Assembly: GCF_965233615.1 (NCBI RefSeq)
Contig: NZ_OZ247495.1
DNA length: 64,000 nt
DNA from: Pelagibius sp028280305
GTDB lineage: Bacteria > Pseudomonadota > Alphaproteobacteria > Kiloniellales > Kiloniellaceae
Strand: one strand, 5' to 3'
This document shows, one piece after another, positions 47,001 through 53,415 of this stretch. Each line of letters opens with the position of its first letter. The first letter of the stretch is position 1. The notes under the pieces were generated by a model, which had not been told where the DNA came from, searched no databases, and saw only the letters and a list, made by a program, of their open reading frames with translations. Both the position numbers and the translations under genes were made by a program.

Positions 47001-47120
47001 GATGCTGTGATCTCCCTGGATAGCGATGGTGATCTCGTTTTTGAAACGGTGCTCGCCACCGTTACGAACGTCACGGGCAGTTTGGACAATGGCGACGTGG
47101 ATCTCGGTACCCTTGTTTGA
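35001..47120 (+). CDS. Giant RTX (hemolysin-type calcium-binding) protein, 4039 residues
   Basis: This is one uninterrupted frame with a GGGGGAAAG ribosome site. The N terminus (about residues 1-450) has no family that I recognise and contains one strong hydrophobic stretch (about 346-385, ELVVGAIGFGVGAAAV and onward). Nonapeptide GGxGxDxUx repeats start near residue 455. EF-hand-like loops (LDLDGDGLEF, DRDGDGAIGD, DSNGDGVIDA) lie near 680-775. Three diverged repeats with YWTLANG/YWTLASG lie near 920-1130, then six 135-residue and two 156-residue RTX-related modules (about 1470-2590). Classical RTX repeats, two cadherin-like domains (about 2957-3150), 152-residue near-identical modules (about 3300-3820) and a final RTX block follow. 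The C terminus resembles a type I secretion target. It could be an adhesin or a toxin; there is no enzyme motif. Confidence 0.9.
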   Translation: MSGDDFSGIDAGLKADVTAFLNAQYSDVDWWIQTSSFATGEHGSIFWSGSFEGQHLGQVADAWSVADNTTYTSLATTPGGSQVGGLLDGVDLSGKVAEINTLTQAYSDSLPTPLSQQDLDQLRADLNAYADAQRGTLDRQRWQAASAKYAQSASGDVTVLINTIGTNDAGETVDFRDKTIFWDTELEHLMANDAVTRINGVKKADLANLPDKAARFALIHDVSIDALHIYKEIGGGTLADLSAFQNTPDKPQLTSTHQLMHAAGEYRSTHDVPLGDRSHVLQMGLRNASADALPSMHTRFLGNADGAVNMADALVLGAAAWLLYKSNDYDLEAAWEEVKSKVTAEAATELVVGAIGFGVGAAAVTTLLGPLGVAAVVTFGAYATYDDFRTLLDAYREEYPDWEFLEWLDTSLDELEAELKSFLPDLKLEFPDVYIADKETKVVGDENTNLQMGRENSVLEGEGGDDYLVHFGYGEMDGGAGDDLLVAIFPDYVSDGEGGFLRLEIDGGAGNDTIISIGGNGPIVHGGAGDDWIFVWSFGAEVYGDEGADRFFWAPDILIADAEAHDSLSFFGITLTGGIAYGGEEAQWAFQSFLPFIRYGLNTEGELVIDVFGHQMFVADYKGGPGADENSLGIYLARIEFAFYQILDDRPALEASPLSEIIGAQLKAMGITHPDDPLALDLDGDGLEFTGLKTSDTYFDLDGDGFAERTAWLRSDDGFLAMDRDGDGAIGDIAELFGAPGVSGFSELAELDSNGDGVIDALDSLFGDLLVWRDLNQDGVSSSDELFSLADLDITSINLNATVINTETPSQNVLHAESTFTRGDGSQGNLYDVLLDASQFDTQYMGDPGIADWAAQVPDLKGYGLLTDLQLAVSNDFGVAETLAQVGANLNVVDLDALVAATEPLLLAWNAANTDSQELAPVLVQTDANGAQWLDHGVYQEDAQGGYWTLANGNPILDGGGVEIPRATLEDLLAQTTGADQVWRLEQMWSPERSTAPSDRPAAPYKVSVDAAGVVTVLDYGIHHEDAQGSYWTLASGADILDGLGDPIARPTLDDILAQAPGEGAAWRVESFAPAAEAAVVDSFAVFYLNGNAVDYSVYVDDPNGGYWASAQAVAEAVGLGLAAPAGPTHADLQGFVDLYLVENAGSITGSQVVETEKAGYAIKTGGAELSDLNSLVASIDGSGDLVYVQNVEQQAEFLQEVMERYEFWGEAVAVRVASQTGLSSFFQGVVYNAETDVFEAATVRELIPLYEAIFAAAPGDAQGALDYLQAWREILDVVYADFEQHGNGAMSASFVFANVVAAYESTGLAAGILEAAEILGVPTETVIHDTTDNAVVDGTGGRDIFYLSTGDQTLRGGQDSDVYVVGKNFGNDVIDESEAPFSNRGPDLLRFADIGSTEISAHREGIDLILTVDATGDTLRIKRQFEGREPGLFGGDASDDTGVTEIAFADGVVWDRVDIAWAVADPQATSDLIEGTPEIDVLDGGAGDDTLIGGEESDLYVFKLGYGKDVIEDNNDNILIEHTDVVLFGEGIEKDNVTLQRDGNSDTLVFIVGDGGDELKVVGQFSAIYTGPLGKQWLDRIELFTFDDGSYYSAEDIMVKLVADAKTAGDDTIYGFAYEDNLDGGLGNDRLVGAEESDTYIFGAGYGHDTVFENSPNILSGNEDRVVFKDGITEADVTFSRDGNSSNLDILVNGTTDVLTIEEQFAATYTGPFGTQWLNRIEEVFFDNGFSYRWYEIMEKMVADAKTGGNDTIYGFSYEDTLDGGAGDDFLSGGNESDIYIFGLGYGQDVIHDQMTNPLGGDQDQVIFQDGLTAADLTFSRSGNNLIIEVTATGERLTIQSQFGANNLGSRFDEIESLVFGDGAVWGRSEIQQHLLQSTDGDDTLTGFFSDDVLDGGLGNDLLLGQDGADTYVFGLGYGVDVIHDQTLSIFAKGPDKLQLGEGITTADVSLSRGGSSLNDLVVTLDATGEQVTILGQFGTNNLGSRLDEVEEIHFADGTIWTRGDIQAQLLNDGATAGDDTLIGFFGTDIMDGGAGNDYMEGGNGGDIYVFGTGSGVDVIYDNASSIFADEGDQVVFTDDIAPEDVVLSRDGSSLIVNLTGSDDQLTIQGQFGWNNLGSRLQEIESFAFADGTVWNAWDIQLILLQGTAGDDNLLGFYSSDTLDGGAGNDTLAGGDGSDTYVFDVGYGHDQISESRVSIFAGEDDRVVFGPGITPADLALSREGNDLIMTVTSTGDSLRIVNEFWGSDTRVESFFFDDGTVWSYADVTEMMTVGTTGDDVIPGFDVGNHIDGLAGNDTLHGGSGNDTVIGGLGDDSLVGGFHNDTYIYTRGDGDDVIVEEEARWHTHPGGTADKLLLHGIDPAAVSLVRAGNDVTLVIAESAPGAGDGGSILLKNNLDEWYSRGVDEIIFDDGTVWTRGELRLTVLDQALSPADDVVNGFNTSDSIDAGAGNDTVFAGSGHDTIIGGAGDDSLVGGFHNDTYIYTRGDGNDVIVEEEARWHTHPGGTADTLILQGIDPAEISFVRNGNHITLVIAESAPGAGDAGSIELRNNLNEWYNRGIDQITFDDGTVWTRADLRALWLEQAPTEGNDLIQAFTSSDSIAAGGGDDTVFADSGNDTVDAGDGNDTVNGGSGNDSIIGGGGDDYLTGSHDQDTVYGGAGDDALFGGNGDDQLFGGDGNDTLRGDNGVDTFDGGAGIDTIDYSTSSSGLVIDLTTGDVSGLESFVNIENVIAGSGNDTVFGDAGANHLAGGGGDDSLVGGAGNDTFSGGGGVDSFVGGAGVDTADYNESTSDFVADLDSDTLTTSVGTVELLVEIENVLGSTGENALYGDAAGNLLDGYLGDDTLIGRGGDDTLLGGGGSDDFIYDIGDGNDLITEVAGESVGDRLVFGAGVAQGDVSYAFGVDQSELLVSLAGGGTIILQQQFAGDQTGVDSIQFADGTSISTLDIYDELTNVAPLVDQGIADVAIDEDAPLNLAIAADAFSDANLRNTLTYTAQLASGMALPAWLLFDGTAFAGTPLNADVGSLDIEVTATDDFGQSATTQFTLTVANTNDAPTVGDSLSTVEIEVGGSLAAAIPDAAFTDVDVGDQLTVTATLADGSPLPAWLQFDGATFTGMPGDSDVGFVALTIQATDLAGESVSQNMQINVLPSGGFALVLGTPGDDDLSGTVADELIVGGLGDDTLSGGEGNDVYLYKTGEGTDLLQNAQGRGIYDLDVLRFGEGIAVADVSLAQSGDDLLLSLAGGGQVLVEDYYHRGQLSGIEWFDGTTLSYTDVLAQTLGGTAGDDSLVGDSSNEVMAGGVGNDTIKSSTGADVLIGGAGNDYMEGWWHADIYVYNLGDGDDTIYEYSSSTQYSRHLGDKLVLGPGIAVGDIIVTRDAADWEDVTISFQGAAGSILLNEQFGDNRFGVEEIVFADGTIWNQSQLAHLGYAQAMTAGDDYIFGIHENDTINGGEGNDSLYGWLGADSLTGGAGNDYLEGSWHADTYIYNLGDGDDTIYEYSSSTQYSRHLGDKLVLGPGIAVGDIIVTRDAADWEDVTISFQGAAGSILLNEQFGDNRFGVEEIVFADGTIWNQSQLAHIGYAQAMTAGDDYIFGIQQNDTINGGEGNDSLYGWLGADSLTGGAGNDYLEGSWHADIYVYNLGDGDDTIYEYSSSTQYSRHLGDKLVLGPGIAVGDIIVTRDDADWEDVTISFQGAAGSILLNEQFGDNRFGVEEIVFADGAIWDQSQLAHVGYAQAMTAGDDYIFGIQQNDTINGGEGNDSLYGWLGADSLIGGAGNDYLEGSWHADTYVYNLGDGDDTIYEYSSSTQYSRHLGDKLILGSDFAPRDAMFAKGEVDALDVTITFGDSPGSILLDNQLGDSRYGLETIELNDGTIWTKAQIAGMVSSSGDDTVTGTVGENYLNGQAGRDLIIGNEGDDILLGGLGDDTLIGGLGSDTLEGGDGADTFVYQDLLDAGDVIDGFDATGPDLIDIDALLDSLGVADAERSARLDIQQAGSDQDAVISLDSDGDLVFETVLATVTNVTGSLDNGDVDLGTLV
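37750..38330 (+). repeat. Three diverged ~80-residue repeats in the RTX protein
   Basis: Each copy shares a core of the form GxYWTLAxG (third copy GGYWASA) preceded by H/YxEDAQG or DDPNG, with a Leu-rich -TLEDLLAQ/-TLDDILAQ segment between copies. The first two are clear and the third is partial. They lie between the EF-hand-like part and the main RTX modules and are not nonapeptide repeats. Confidence 0.65.
39413..41825 (+). repeat. Six ~400-bp RTX-related modules
   Basis: The units begin near 39413, 39823, 40240, 40640, 41050 and 41447. Each has a GDDTI-GF--xDxLDGG nonapeptide pair, a YxFGxGYGxDVI segment, an LxRxGNS/GSS strand, an LTIxxQF strand and a closing FxDG--W/Y motif. This is the pattern of the hemolysin-type calcium-binding related domain. 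The copies are diverged in DNA, so they are old. Confidence 0.8.
41828..42767 (+). repeat. Duplicated 468-bp module in the RTX gene
   Basis: Two consecutive 156-residue modules share long identical stretches, including GGFHNDTYIYTRGDG and VEEEARWHTHPGGTAD. TGGCACACG in the shared part recurs at 42033 and 42501, exactly 468 bp apart. They are more alike than the six modules upstream. Confidence 0.85.
44950..46456 (+). repeat. Near-identical 456-bp tandem repeat, about 3.3 copies
   Basis: AGTATTCCCG within the unit occurs at 45061, 45517, 45973 and 46429, a constant 456 bp (152 codons). Most differences between copies are single synonymous or conservative changes. The fourth copy stops matching after RHLGDK, where the sequence diverges abruptly. 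Such similarity indicates recent expansion or gene conversion and makes this part liable to collapse in short-read assemblies. Confidence 0.95.
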
Positions 47121-48096
47121 GCGATGGGACGTTCTGACAATCCAAGTCCTGAAGTCATTCGCAAACTGAACAGGCTGTGGTTATGGTTTGGCTGATACTT
47201 GACATCGTTAGACCAGTTCTATCGGCGAATGTTGGTCTTAATAATCGAAAGTCCTGGGCTTCAGCTATTGCGACGGGAAAGCCATAAGGTCGGGAAAGCC
47301 GTACAAGGGCGGTTGCGTGCCCTCGAATTGAACCTGCAGTCAGACCTCACAGCGTTACATCCAGGCGAAGGGGTTATCGGTGAGCTTGCACTCCTGACCG
47401 GATCTGGCTGATCGCTTAGGTATTGGATTATGGTCCTCACCTCGGAGGTTGAGTCTGGTTGATGCCGAAGTTCTCGTTCTTCAAGTCCATGGGCCGTTGG
47501 ACAGATCATTGGATCGATCGAAGGCTGCCAGCGTAGACCTTTTCCCAGTGCTACAAAGACTGCTACAAATTGCTCATTGAGTAAGTCAGTAATGCATTGT
47601 TTTTAAATGTTTTTTTGACGTCAGCTGTAAATCCTCTAGAGGACGCCGATTAATTCAAGTGGTTCACTTCCAACGCCCGAAGTGGCCTGATGATTCAGGG
47701 TGTTTTTGGGAGTACGATTGTTTGGGATATCCCATTTGCCGGATATGAGGTGAAACGCTGTAGAGGTTTGCCAAGGCGGTGGCTTTCGGGGATGCCTCTC
47801 CAGAGGAGGATAGATCCTATCTGCCGCAGCGGTCCGTCGCCGGCTTTCCGCCACCGATGAGAGCTCTCGGCCTTATCTGCAACCGCGAAAAACGCTGTTC
47901 CTTAGCATTTGTCTCTGTGATAAAAGCCTCTCGGTTATGACGTTTCGCGTCCTCATCCAGTCGCAAACTTCAACCTATCGGAATTCAGCTTAATCAGGTG
48001 GCGGAGTGTCGGCCAATCGGTCTCCGGCAGGGCGGCCTGGACGGGACACGCTTCCAACATCATGAAGATCGCGGTCACCCCATTATCTTGCGGTAG
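47121..48096. other. 976-bp gap without a recognisable gene
   Basis: The stretch is less GC-rich than its surroundings and has many stops in all frames. The longest frames (about 70-80 codons) have no family features. It contains the run GTTTTTAAATGTTTTTTTGACG near 47600 and a sequence resembling the 3' end of a tRNA near 47632-47650. It looks like decayed or junction DNA at the end of the RTX region. Confidence 0.55.
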
Positions 48097-49398
48097 ATGA
48101 CCAAACCCTGCGCTGGACGGAACGTAGTGACAAACGCCTCGGAAGCCCTTTCCAACAACCCACAACGCGCCAACCGTCTCAGCATCATCCTGATGCTCTT
48201 TGCTCTGCTGCTGGCCCCGCTCAGCCTGCTGGCGGCCAAGGCGGTGGTGCCGCTGGTGTTCGCCGCTGCGCTGGCGGGCGGCCTGGTGCTCGGCACTTCG
48301 GCTTTGCCCTGGCGTGTGATCGACCGCCGTCTGGCCGGCGCGCTCGCCCTTTTCATTGCCTGGTGTCTGGTAGCCGCCTGGTGGAGCTTTCATCCGGCGG
48401 ATGCCGCCACGCTCGCGCTCCGGGTAGGCGTGCTGCTGTTGGTGTTGCTCTATCTCGCGGGCTTGGTGCGGTTGCTCGATGACCGCCAGCGCAAACGCGT
48501 GGTGCATGGGCTCTGTCTCGGATTTGCCGTGGCGGCCTCTATCGTCTTGATCGACCTGCTGTTCGGCATGCCCATTTTCGGCCTGCTGAAGGGCACGGCT
48601 GGCGGCGGGAACACCAATTGGCAACTGAATCGGGGCGTTTCCGCCTTGGCCATTCTTGTCTGGCCGCTCGCCGCTTTTGCCTGGCGACAGGGATGGCATG
48701 CCGCCGCGCTGCTGCTGCCATCGGCATTCTTCGCCTTGACGCTTCTGTCCGATTCCTCCTCCTCCATGATTGCCCTGGGGGCTGCTCTTCTGGCGACCGC
48801 AGTGGCTTGCTTCGGCCGCGCTGCCGCGCGTTTGGTGCTTGCAGCCGCTGTCGTCGGCACCCTGCTCGCTGCCCCGCTGGCCGTGGATCTGATCCCGCGG
48901 GCTGGTTTGGATCAGGACGAGATGTTGCCGCGGAACGCTCTCCACCGCCTGCACATCTGGGAAGTCGTCAGCGATCGCATCGGCGAACGCCCGGTCCTCG
49001 GCTGGGGATTCGATGCCTCGCCCGACCTGCCAACGGCCGGCGTCGAGCCCTTTGCACCCGGCGTAAAAATCATCCCTTCCCATCCACACAATGGCGCGCT
49101 GCAGATCATGGTGGAGACCGGGGCCGTCGGCATCTTGTTTGCCGTGGCCGTTCTGGTCCTGATCGCCCGGCGGATCGATCGCTTGGGGTCACCGGCAATG
49201 GTCTTTGCGGTTGCGATGTTCGTTACCGTTCTGGGGATCGCCAGCATTGCCTACGGGCTCTGGCAGAGCCATTGGCTAGCTTTGGCCGGCGCCGCCGCAG
49301 CGGTCTTTGTCGCTGTCCTGCCTGCACCGGGGCCGAAGGAGGCCGGTCAGATGACTGCCCAACTGCTTGGCAGTGATGGCCGCACCACAGAGCCCTGA
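48097..49398 (+). CDS. O-antigen ligase (WaaL-like) membrane protein
   Basis: The 433-residue product has about ten to twelve membrane helices and the Wzy_C/O-antigen ligase region. This includes a periplasmic loop with RLHIWEVVSDRIGERPVLGWGFD and the conserved HPHNGALQIMVETGAVG (about residues 328-345). Such proteins join undecaprenyl-linked glycan to lipid A core or polymerise it. The ATG at 48097 is used; a GTG about 11 codons later is an alternative. It sits at the start of the polysaccharide locus and is convergent with the glycosyltransferase gene, 43 bp away. Confidence 0.88.
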   Translation: MTKPCAGRNVVTNASEALSNNPQRANRLSIILMLFALLLAPLSLLAAKAVVPLVFAAALAGGLVLGTSALPWRVIDRRLAGALALFIAWCLVAAWWSFHPADAATLALRVGVLLLVLLYLAGLVRLLDDRQRKRVVHGLCLGFAVAASIVLIDLLFGMPIFGLLKGTAGGGNTNWQLNRGVSALAILVWPLAAFAWRQGWHAAALLLPSAFFALTLLSDSSSSMIALGAALLATAVACFGRAAARLVLAAAVVGTLLAAPLAVDLIPRAGLDQDEMLPRNALHRLHIWEVVSDRIGERPVLGWGFDASPDLPTAGVEPFAPGVKIIPSHPHNGALQIMVETGAVGILFAVAVLVLIARRIDRLGSPAMVFAVAMFVTVLGIASIAYGLWQSHWLALAGAAAAVFVAVLPAPGPKEAGQMTAQLLGSDGRTTEP

Positions 49399-49441
49399 CA
49401 GACAGTGCGCTCCTTCCTGTAAGCTTTACTGATGCACCGCA

Positions 49442-50605
49442 TCAACCACGGGACATTTCAATTTCGCGGTTCGTCTGAAGATCGTCATCAAGCCCCATAA
49501 CAAATATCATCTTCTCGTTTATTGCTTTGATATCAAAGCGCTCTTCGGCGAGCCGGCGGCTGCTCTGGCCCATGACGGAAACCTGCTGCGGGTTCTCGAC
49601 GAAATACAGCATCGCTGTTACAAGGGCGTCGACGTCACGCGGAGGAACAAGGACACCGTTCTGACCGGAGATGACGGTTTCTCTGCAGCCAGGCGCATCC
49701 GTTGTTATTATCGGGCGCCCGGCGGCGAGAGCTTCCTGGGTGCTGCGTGGAACACCCTCACGATAGGAGGGGAGTACGAAGACGCTGGTTTGTGCCAGCC
49801 AGGGCCGCACATCCACGTGACCCTGCCATTCCACCGCACCCTCGGCCACCCAGGAAGCCACCTCTGTTTCTCCGATGGCGGAGGGGTTGGAGTCTATTCC
49901 TCCAAGAAGAAGGAAGCGCACTTTGGGGTGTTTCGCCTTGATCCGGCGCGCAGCAGAGACGTACTCACGCACGCCCTTTTCCGCCAAGAGTCTTGCCGTT
50001 AACGCAAAGGTCACCGGCAGGCCGGGCAAATCCATCAAGGGCCAGGCAACGAGATCGACTCCGGTCCCGTTGACTCGAACGACCTTATCAGGCGCGACCA
50101 TGTGCCGGGCAACAAGCTCATTGGCATCATCCGGGTTCTGTACAAAAACCACATCGGCTTTGTGCAGGGCTATACGGTAAAGTTGGCGCGCTGCTGTTTG
50201 CACGACCCGGTCTCTGAGCGTTTTGCTCTCGGAAGACACGTATCCCAGCCCCGTTACCAGCGCAAATCGCCGGGGCACACGCGCCATCGCAGCGGCAAGC
50301 AAGCCGTAGATGACCGGTTTGACAGCGATGCCCAGAAAAACATCCGGATTAAGTCGGCGCATCGTCTGATAGAGTCTGACAATATCTCGGAGGTCCGTAA
50401 GCGGGTTCATCCCCGTACGTGACAAAGAGATATCGACGGGTGTGACGCCAATTGCAGACAATTCAGCCCGCGTTTCCGCATCGAAGTCTGGGGCCATCGC
50501 TGAAATCTCGTGGCCGCAGGCCTTCATTGCCTGCATCAAAGGGCTGCGAAAGTTGATCAAATAGCGGGCGTGGGCCCCGACAATAGCGATGTGCAAGCAT
50601 GTCAT
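49442..50605 (-). CDS. Glycosyltransferase, GT-B fold (family 4 type)
   Basis: The 387-residue product is a two-domain retaining glycosyltransferase. It has an N-terminal acceptor domain (HIAIVGAHARYLINFRSPLMQAM, then VFLGIAVKPVIYGLLAA) and a C-terminal nucleotide-sugar domain. The latter contains GRLLAEKGV-like ARLLAEKGVREYV and the EX7E region FVLPSYREGVPRSTQEALAAG. It resembles enzymes that add HexNAc to lipid-linked sugars. I use the ATG at 50605, since the preceding 50 codons overlap a gene remnant and lack family features. It is transcribed opposite to its neighbours. Confidence 0.88.
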   Translation of the reverse strand: MTCLHIAIVGAHARYLINFRSPLMQAMKACGHEISAMAPDFDAETRAELSAIGVTPVDISLSRTGMNPLTDLRDIVRLYQTMRRLNPDVFLGIAVKPVIYGLLAAAMARVPRRFALVTGLGYVSSESKTLRDRVVQTAARQLYRIALHKADVVFVQNPDDANELVARHMVAPDKVVRVNGTGVDLVAWPLMDLPGLPVTFALTARLLAEKGVREYVSAARRIKAKHPKVRFLLLGGIDSNPSAIGETEVASWVAEGAVEWQGHVDVRPWLAQTSVFVLPSYREGVPRSTQEALAAGRPIITTDAPGCRETVISGQNGVLVPPRDVDALVTAMLYFVENPQQVSVMGQSSRRLAEERFDIKAINEKMIFVMGLDDDLQTNREIEMSRG

Positions 50606-50892
50606 CGTGCCGCGCCCCCGCTCAGATCCATCCAGTTTTCGTTGGGCCGGACTGAACTTGATGTGGTGAGTCTTGTCAAGCAATGGCCGCCTCGGCGCCC
50701 TCTGTGGTTGTCTTCCAGGCGCCCAGCATCGTCTGCACCGCGGCCGTTGCGGCACTGAATTTCAATGATCTTCGGAGTTCCGGGGCCGCAGTTCGCCAGG
50801 CGATGCTTTTGGTCGGGTGCGATGAAGGTGGACTGACCGGGTTTCAATTCGCAGACCTCGGCAGGGGAATGCGAGGTCTTCCAACCGTCGAT
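50602..50892 (-). pseudogene. Remnant of a ManC-type mannose-6-phosphate isomerase domain
   Basis: The minus-strand frame from 50892 down encodes CELKPGQSTFIAPDQKHRL, then ANCGPGTPKIIEIQ and RLEDNHRG. This closely follows the C-terminal cupin of type II phosphomannose isomerase/mannose-1-phosphate guanylyltransferase, which has a QSTYIP, HRLENPG, IEVQSG and FEDRYGR order. A stop precedes it, and the catalytic guanylyltransferase part and the first half of the cupin are missing. It therefore looks like the tail of a lost gene left beside the glycosyltransferase gene. The rest of the 508-bp gap up to 51113 shows no other gene. Confidence 0.55.
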
Positions 50893-51113
50893 TTAGACCT
50901 TGCTGATCGCCAAATCTCTTATTACCAATGCCCGGCTTGGCTCGGCTTAGCGCCGATCCGAGCGACGCGCGGCAAGTGACGTCGAGCGGAGCTTAGCGAC
51001 GTCAAATCAGCGCATGAGTGCTACATCAGCGCTGGCGCGCTGGTTTTGTTTTCTGCGGCGCAGTCAGAGCAGCAGACAGAGATCCTCCTTTTTGCGCCCT
51101 GGAGACGCAGTCT

Positions 51114-52400
<1,287 letters not shown>

Positions 52401-52635
52401 GCCGCTGTGCTGCCGAGGAGTTGGTCCCATCAGCGGCCTCTGGCTTTGGAACATCGGATTTACCGCGTGTTGCCGGTCCAGAACTTGAGCCCGGAACAGG
52501 TCACCCTTTTTGCGGCCCGGATTTGCGAGCTGCTACACGGCGTGATCAGGACGGCAGGGATGGGCTCGAACCCTCTTTCAGGTTAAGTCATTATGGTTCC
52601 TACATATTTTCGTTCAACATGGGCATTTTTTAATA
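52401..52635 (+). other. Gap between dehydrogenase and regulator
   Basis: No gene is visible in this part of the 355-bp gap before the regulator. Base composition becomes AT-rich toward the promoter and palindromes at 52636-52686. No terminator hairpin with a T-run was found. Confidence 0.5.
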
Positions 52636-52675
52636 TTCACGACGTGAACAAAGTCTTTGACATTCATGCCGTGAA
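52636..52675. promoter_or_regulatory. Paired palindromic operator before the regulator
   Basis: A perfect palindrome TTCACGACGTGAA lies at 52636-52648 and an imperfect copy TTCATGCCGTGAA at 52663-52675. Both are followed by CAAA, with a spacing of 27 bp. The second copy fills the spacer between the -35 and -10 boxes, where a bound repressor would block polymerase. The adjacent winged-helix gene is the likely source of the binding protein. Confidence 0.65.
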
Positions 52676-52686
52676 CAAACTATACG
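52657..52686 (+). promoter_or_regulatory. Sigma-70-like promoter of the polysaccharide operon
   Basis: A perfect -35 box TTGACA (52657-52662) is followed 18 bases later by TATACG (52681-52686). It lies 70 bases before the regulator start and overlaps the paired palindromes. Confidence 0.6.
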
Positions 52687-52755
52687 GTTGGTGTGGTAGC
52701 TCAACCTTTGAAATGGCGGCAAGGGGCCATCCTCCAGTTGGGTCCAGGGGAAAAC

Positions 52756-53415
52756 ATGGCGAGTTCTGACATCTCGGAAGAGCAGCGACAGATGACGGCG
52801 AGCATAACACTGGGTGTGCTTAACGCCGTCGAAGGCGACCGCGCCGTAACCCAGCGGCGTATCGCCGCCGATCTCGGCATCGCCGTCGGCCTGGTCAATG
52901 CCTACCTCAAACGCTGCGTCAACAAGGGACTGATCAAAGTCCAACAGGTGCCAAAACGGCGTTACGCCTATTATCTCACCCCTAAGGGTTTTGCCGAGAA
53001 ATCGCGTCTTACAGCCAGCTATCTGCTCAATTCCTTCGACTTCTTCCGTCAGGCGCGCGCCTCTTGCGAGCAGAAGCTGGGCGAGGCGGCGGCCAATGGC
53101 TGGAAGTCGCTGATCCTGGTCGGGCGGAGCGACATGGCTGAGATCGCGTTGGTCTGTGCGCTGCACCATCCGCTGCGCTTGGTGGCGGTGGTCGATGAGG
53201 GTGCCGCTGGGCAGGAGAGCTTCGCGTACCTGCCGCTGGTGCCGAGAATCGGCGCCGTGACCGAACCTTTCGACGGCGTGTTAATCACGGATATCGCGGA
53301 TGCCCAGAAGGCATATGACGTTGCGGTGGCCGAGCTTGGGGCTGACAGGGTGCTGGTGCCGCATCTTCTCGCCCAGGCCATCGCGAGGCCCAGACAGAGC
53401 GACGATGAAGTATGA
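52756..53415 (+). CDS. Winged-helix transcriptional regulator (MarR-like)
   Basis: The 219-residue product has an N-terminal winged helix (about residues 12-80, TQRRIAADLGIAVGLVNAYLKR then GLIKVQQVPKRRYAYYLTPKG). A second domain of about 130 residues has Rossmann-like strands (LILVGRSDMAEIAL, LVAVVDEG and FDGVLITDIAD) and may sense a nucleotide or sugar metabolite. I use the ATG at 52756. The gene overlaps the NusG-like gene and heads the glycan operon, which suggests local control, probably with autoregulation through the palindromes upstream. Confidence 0.82.
   Translation: MASSDISEEQRQMTASITLGVLNAVEGDRAVTQRRIAADLGIAVGLVNAYLKRCVNKGLIKVQQVPKRRYAYYLTPKGFAEKSRLTASYLLNSFDFFRQARASCEQKLGEAAANGWKSLILVGRSDMAEIALVCALHHPLRLVAVVDEGAAGQESFAYLPLVPRIGAVTEPFDGVLITDIADAQKAYDVAVAELGADRVLVPHLLAQAIARPRQSDDEV

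Noticed and set aside
47199..47411. 70-codon frame after the RTX gene
   Set aside because: The frame is short and has no ribosome site of note; the sequence shows no family signature and the region looks decayed.
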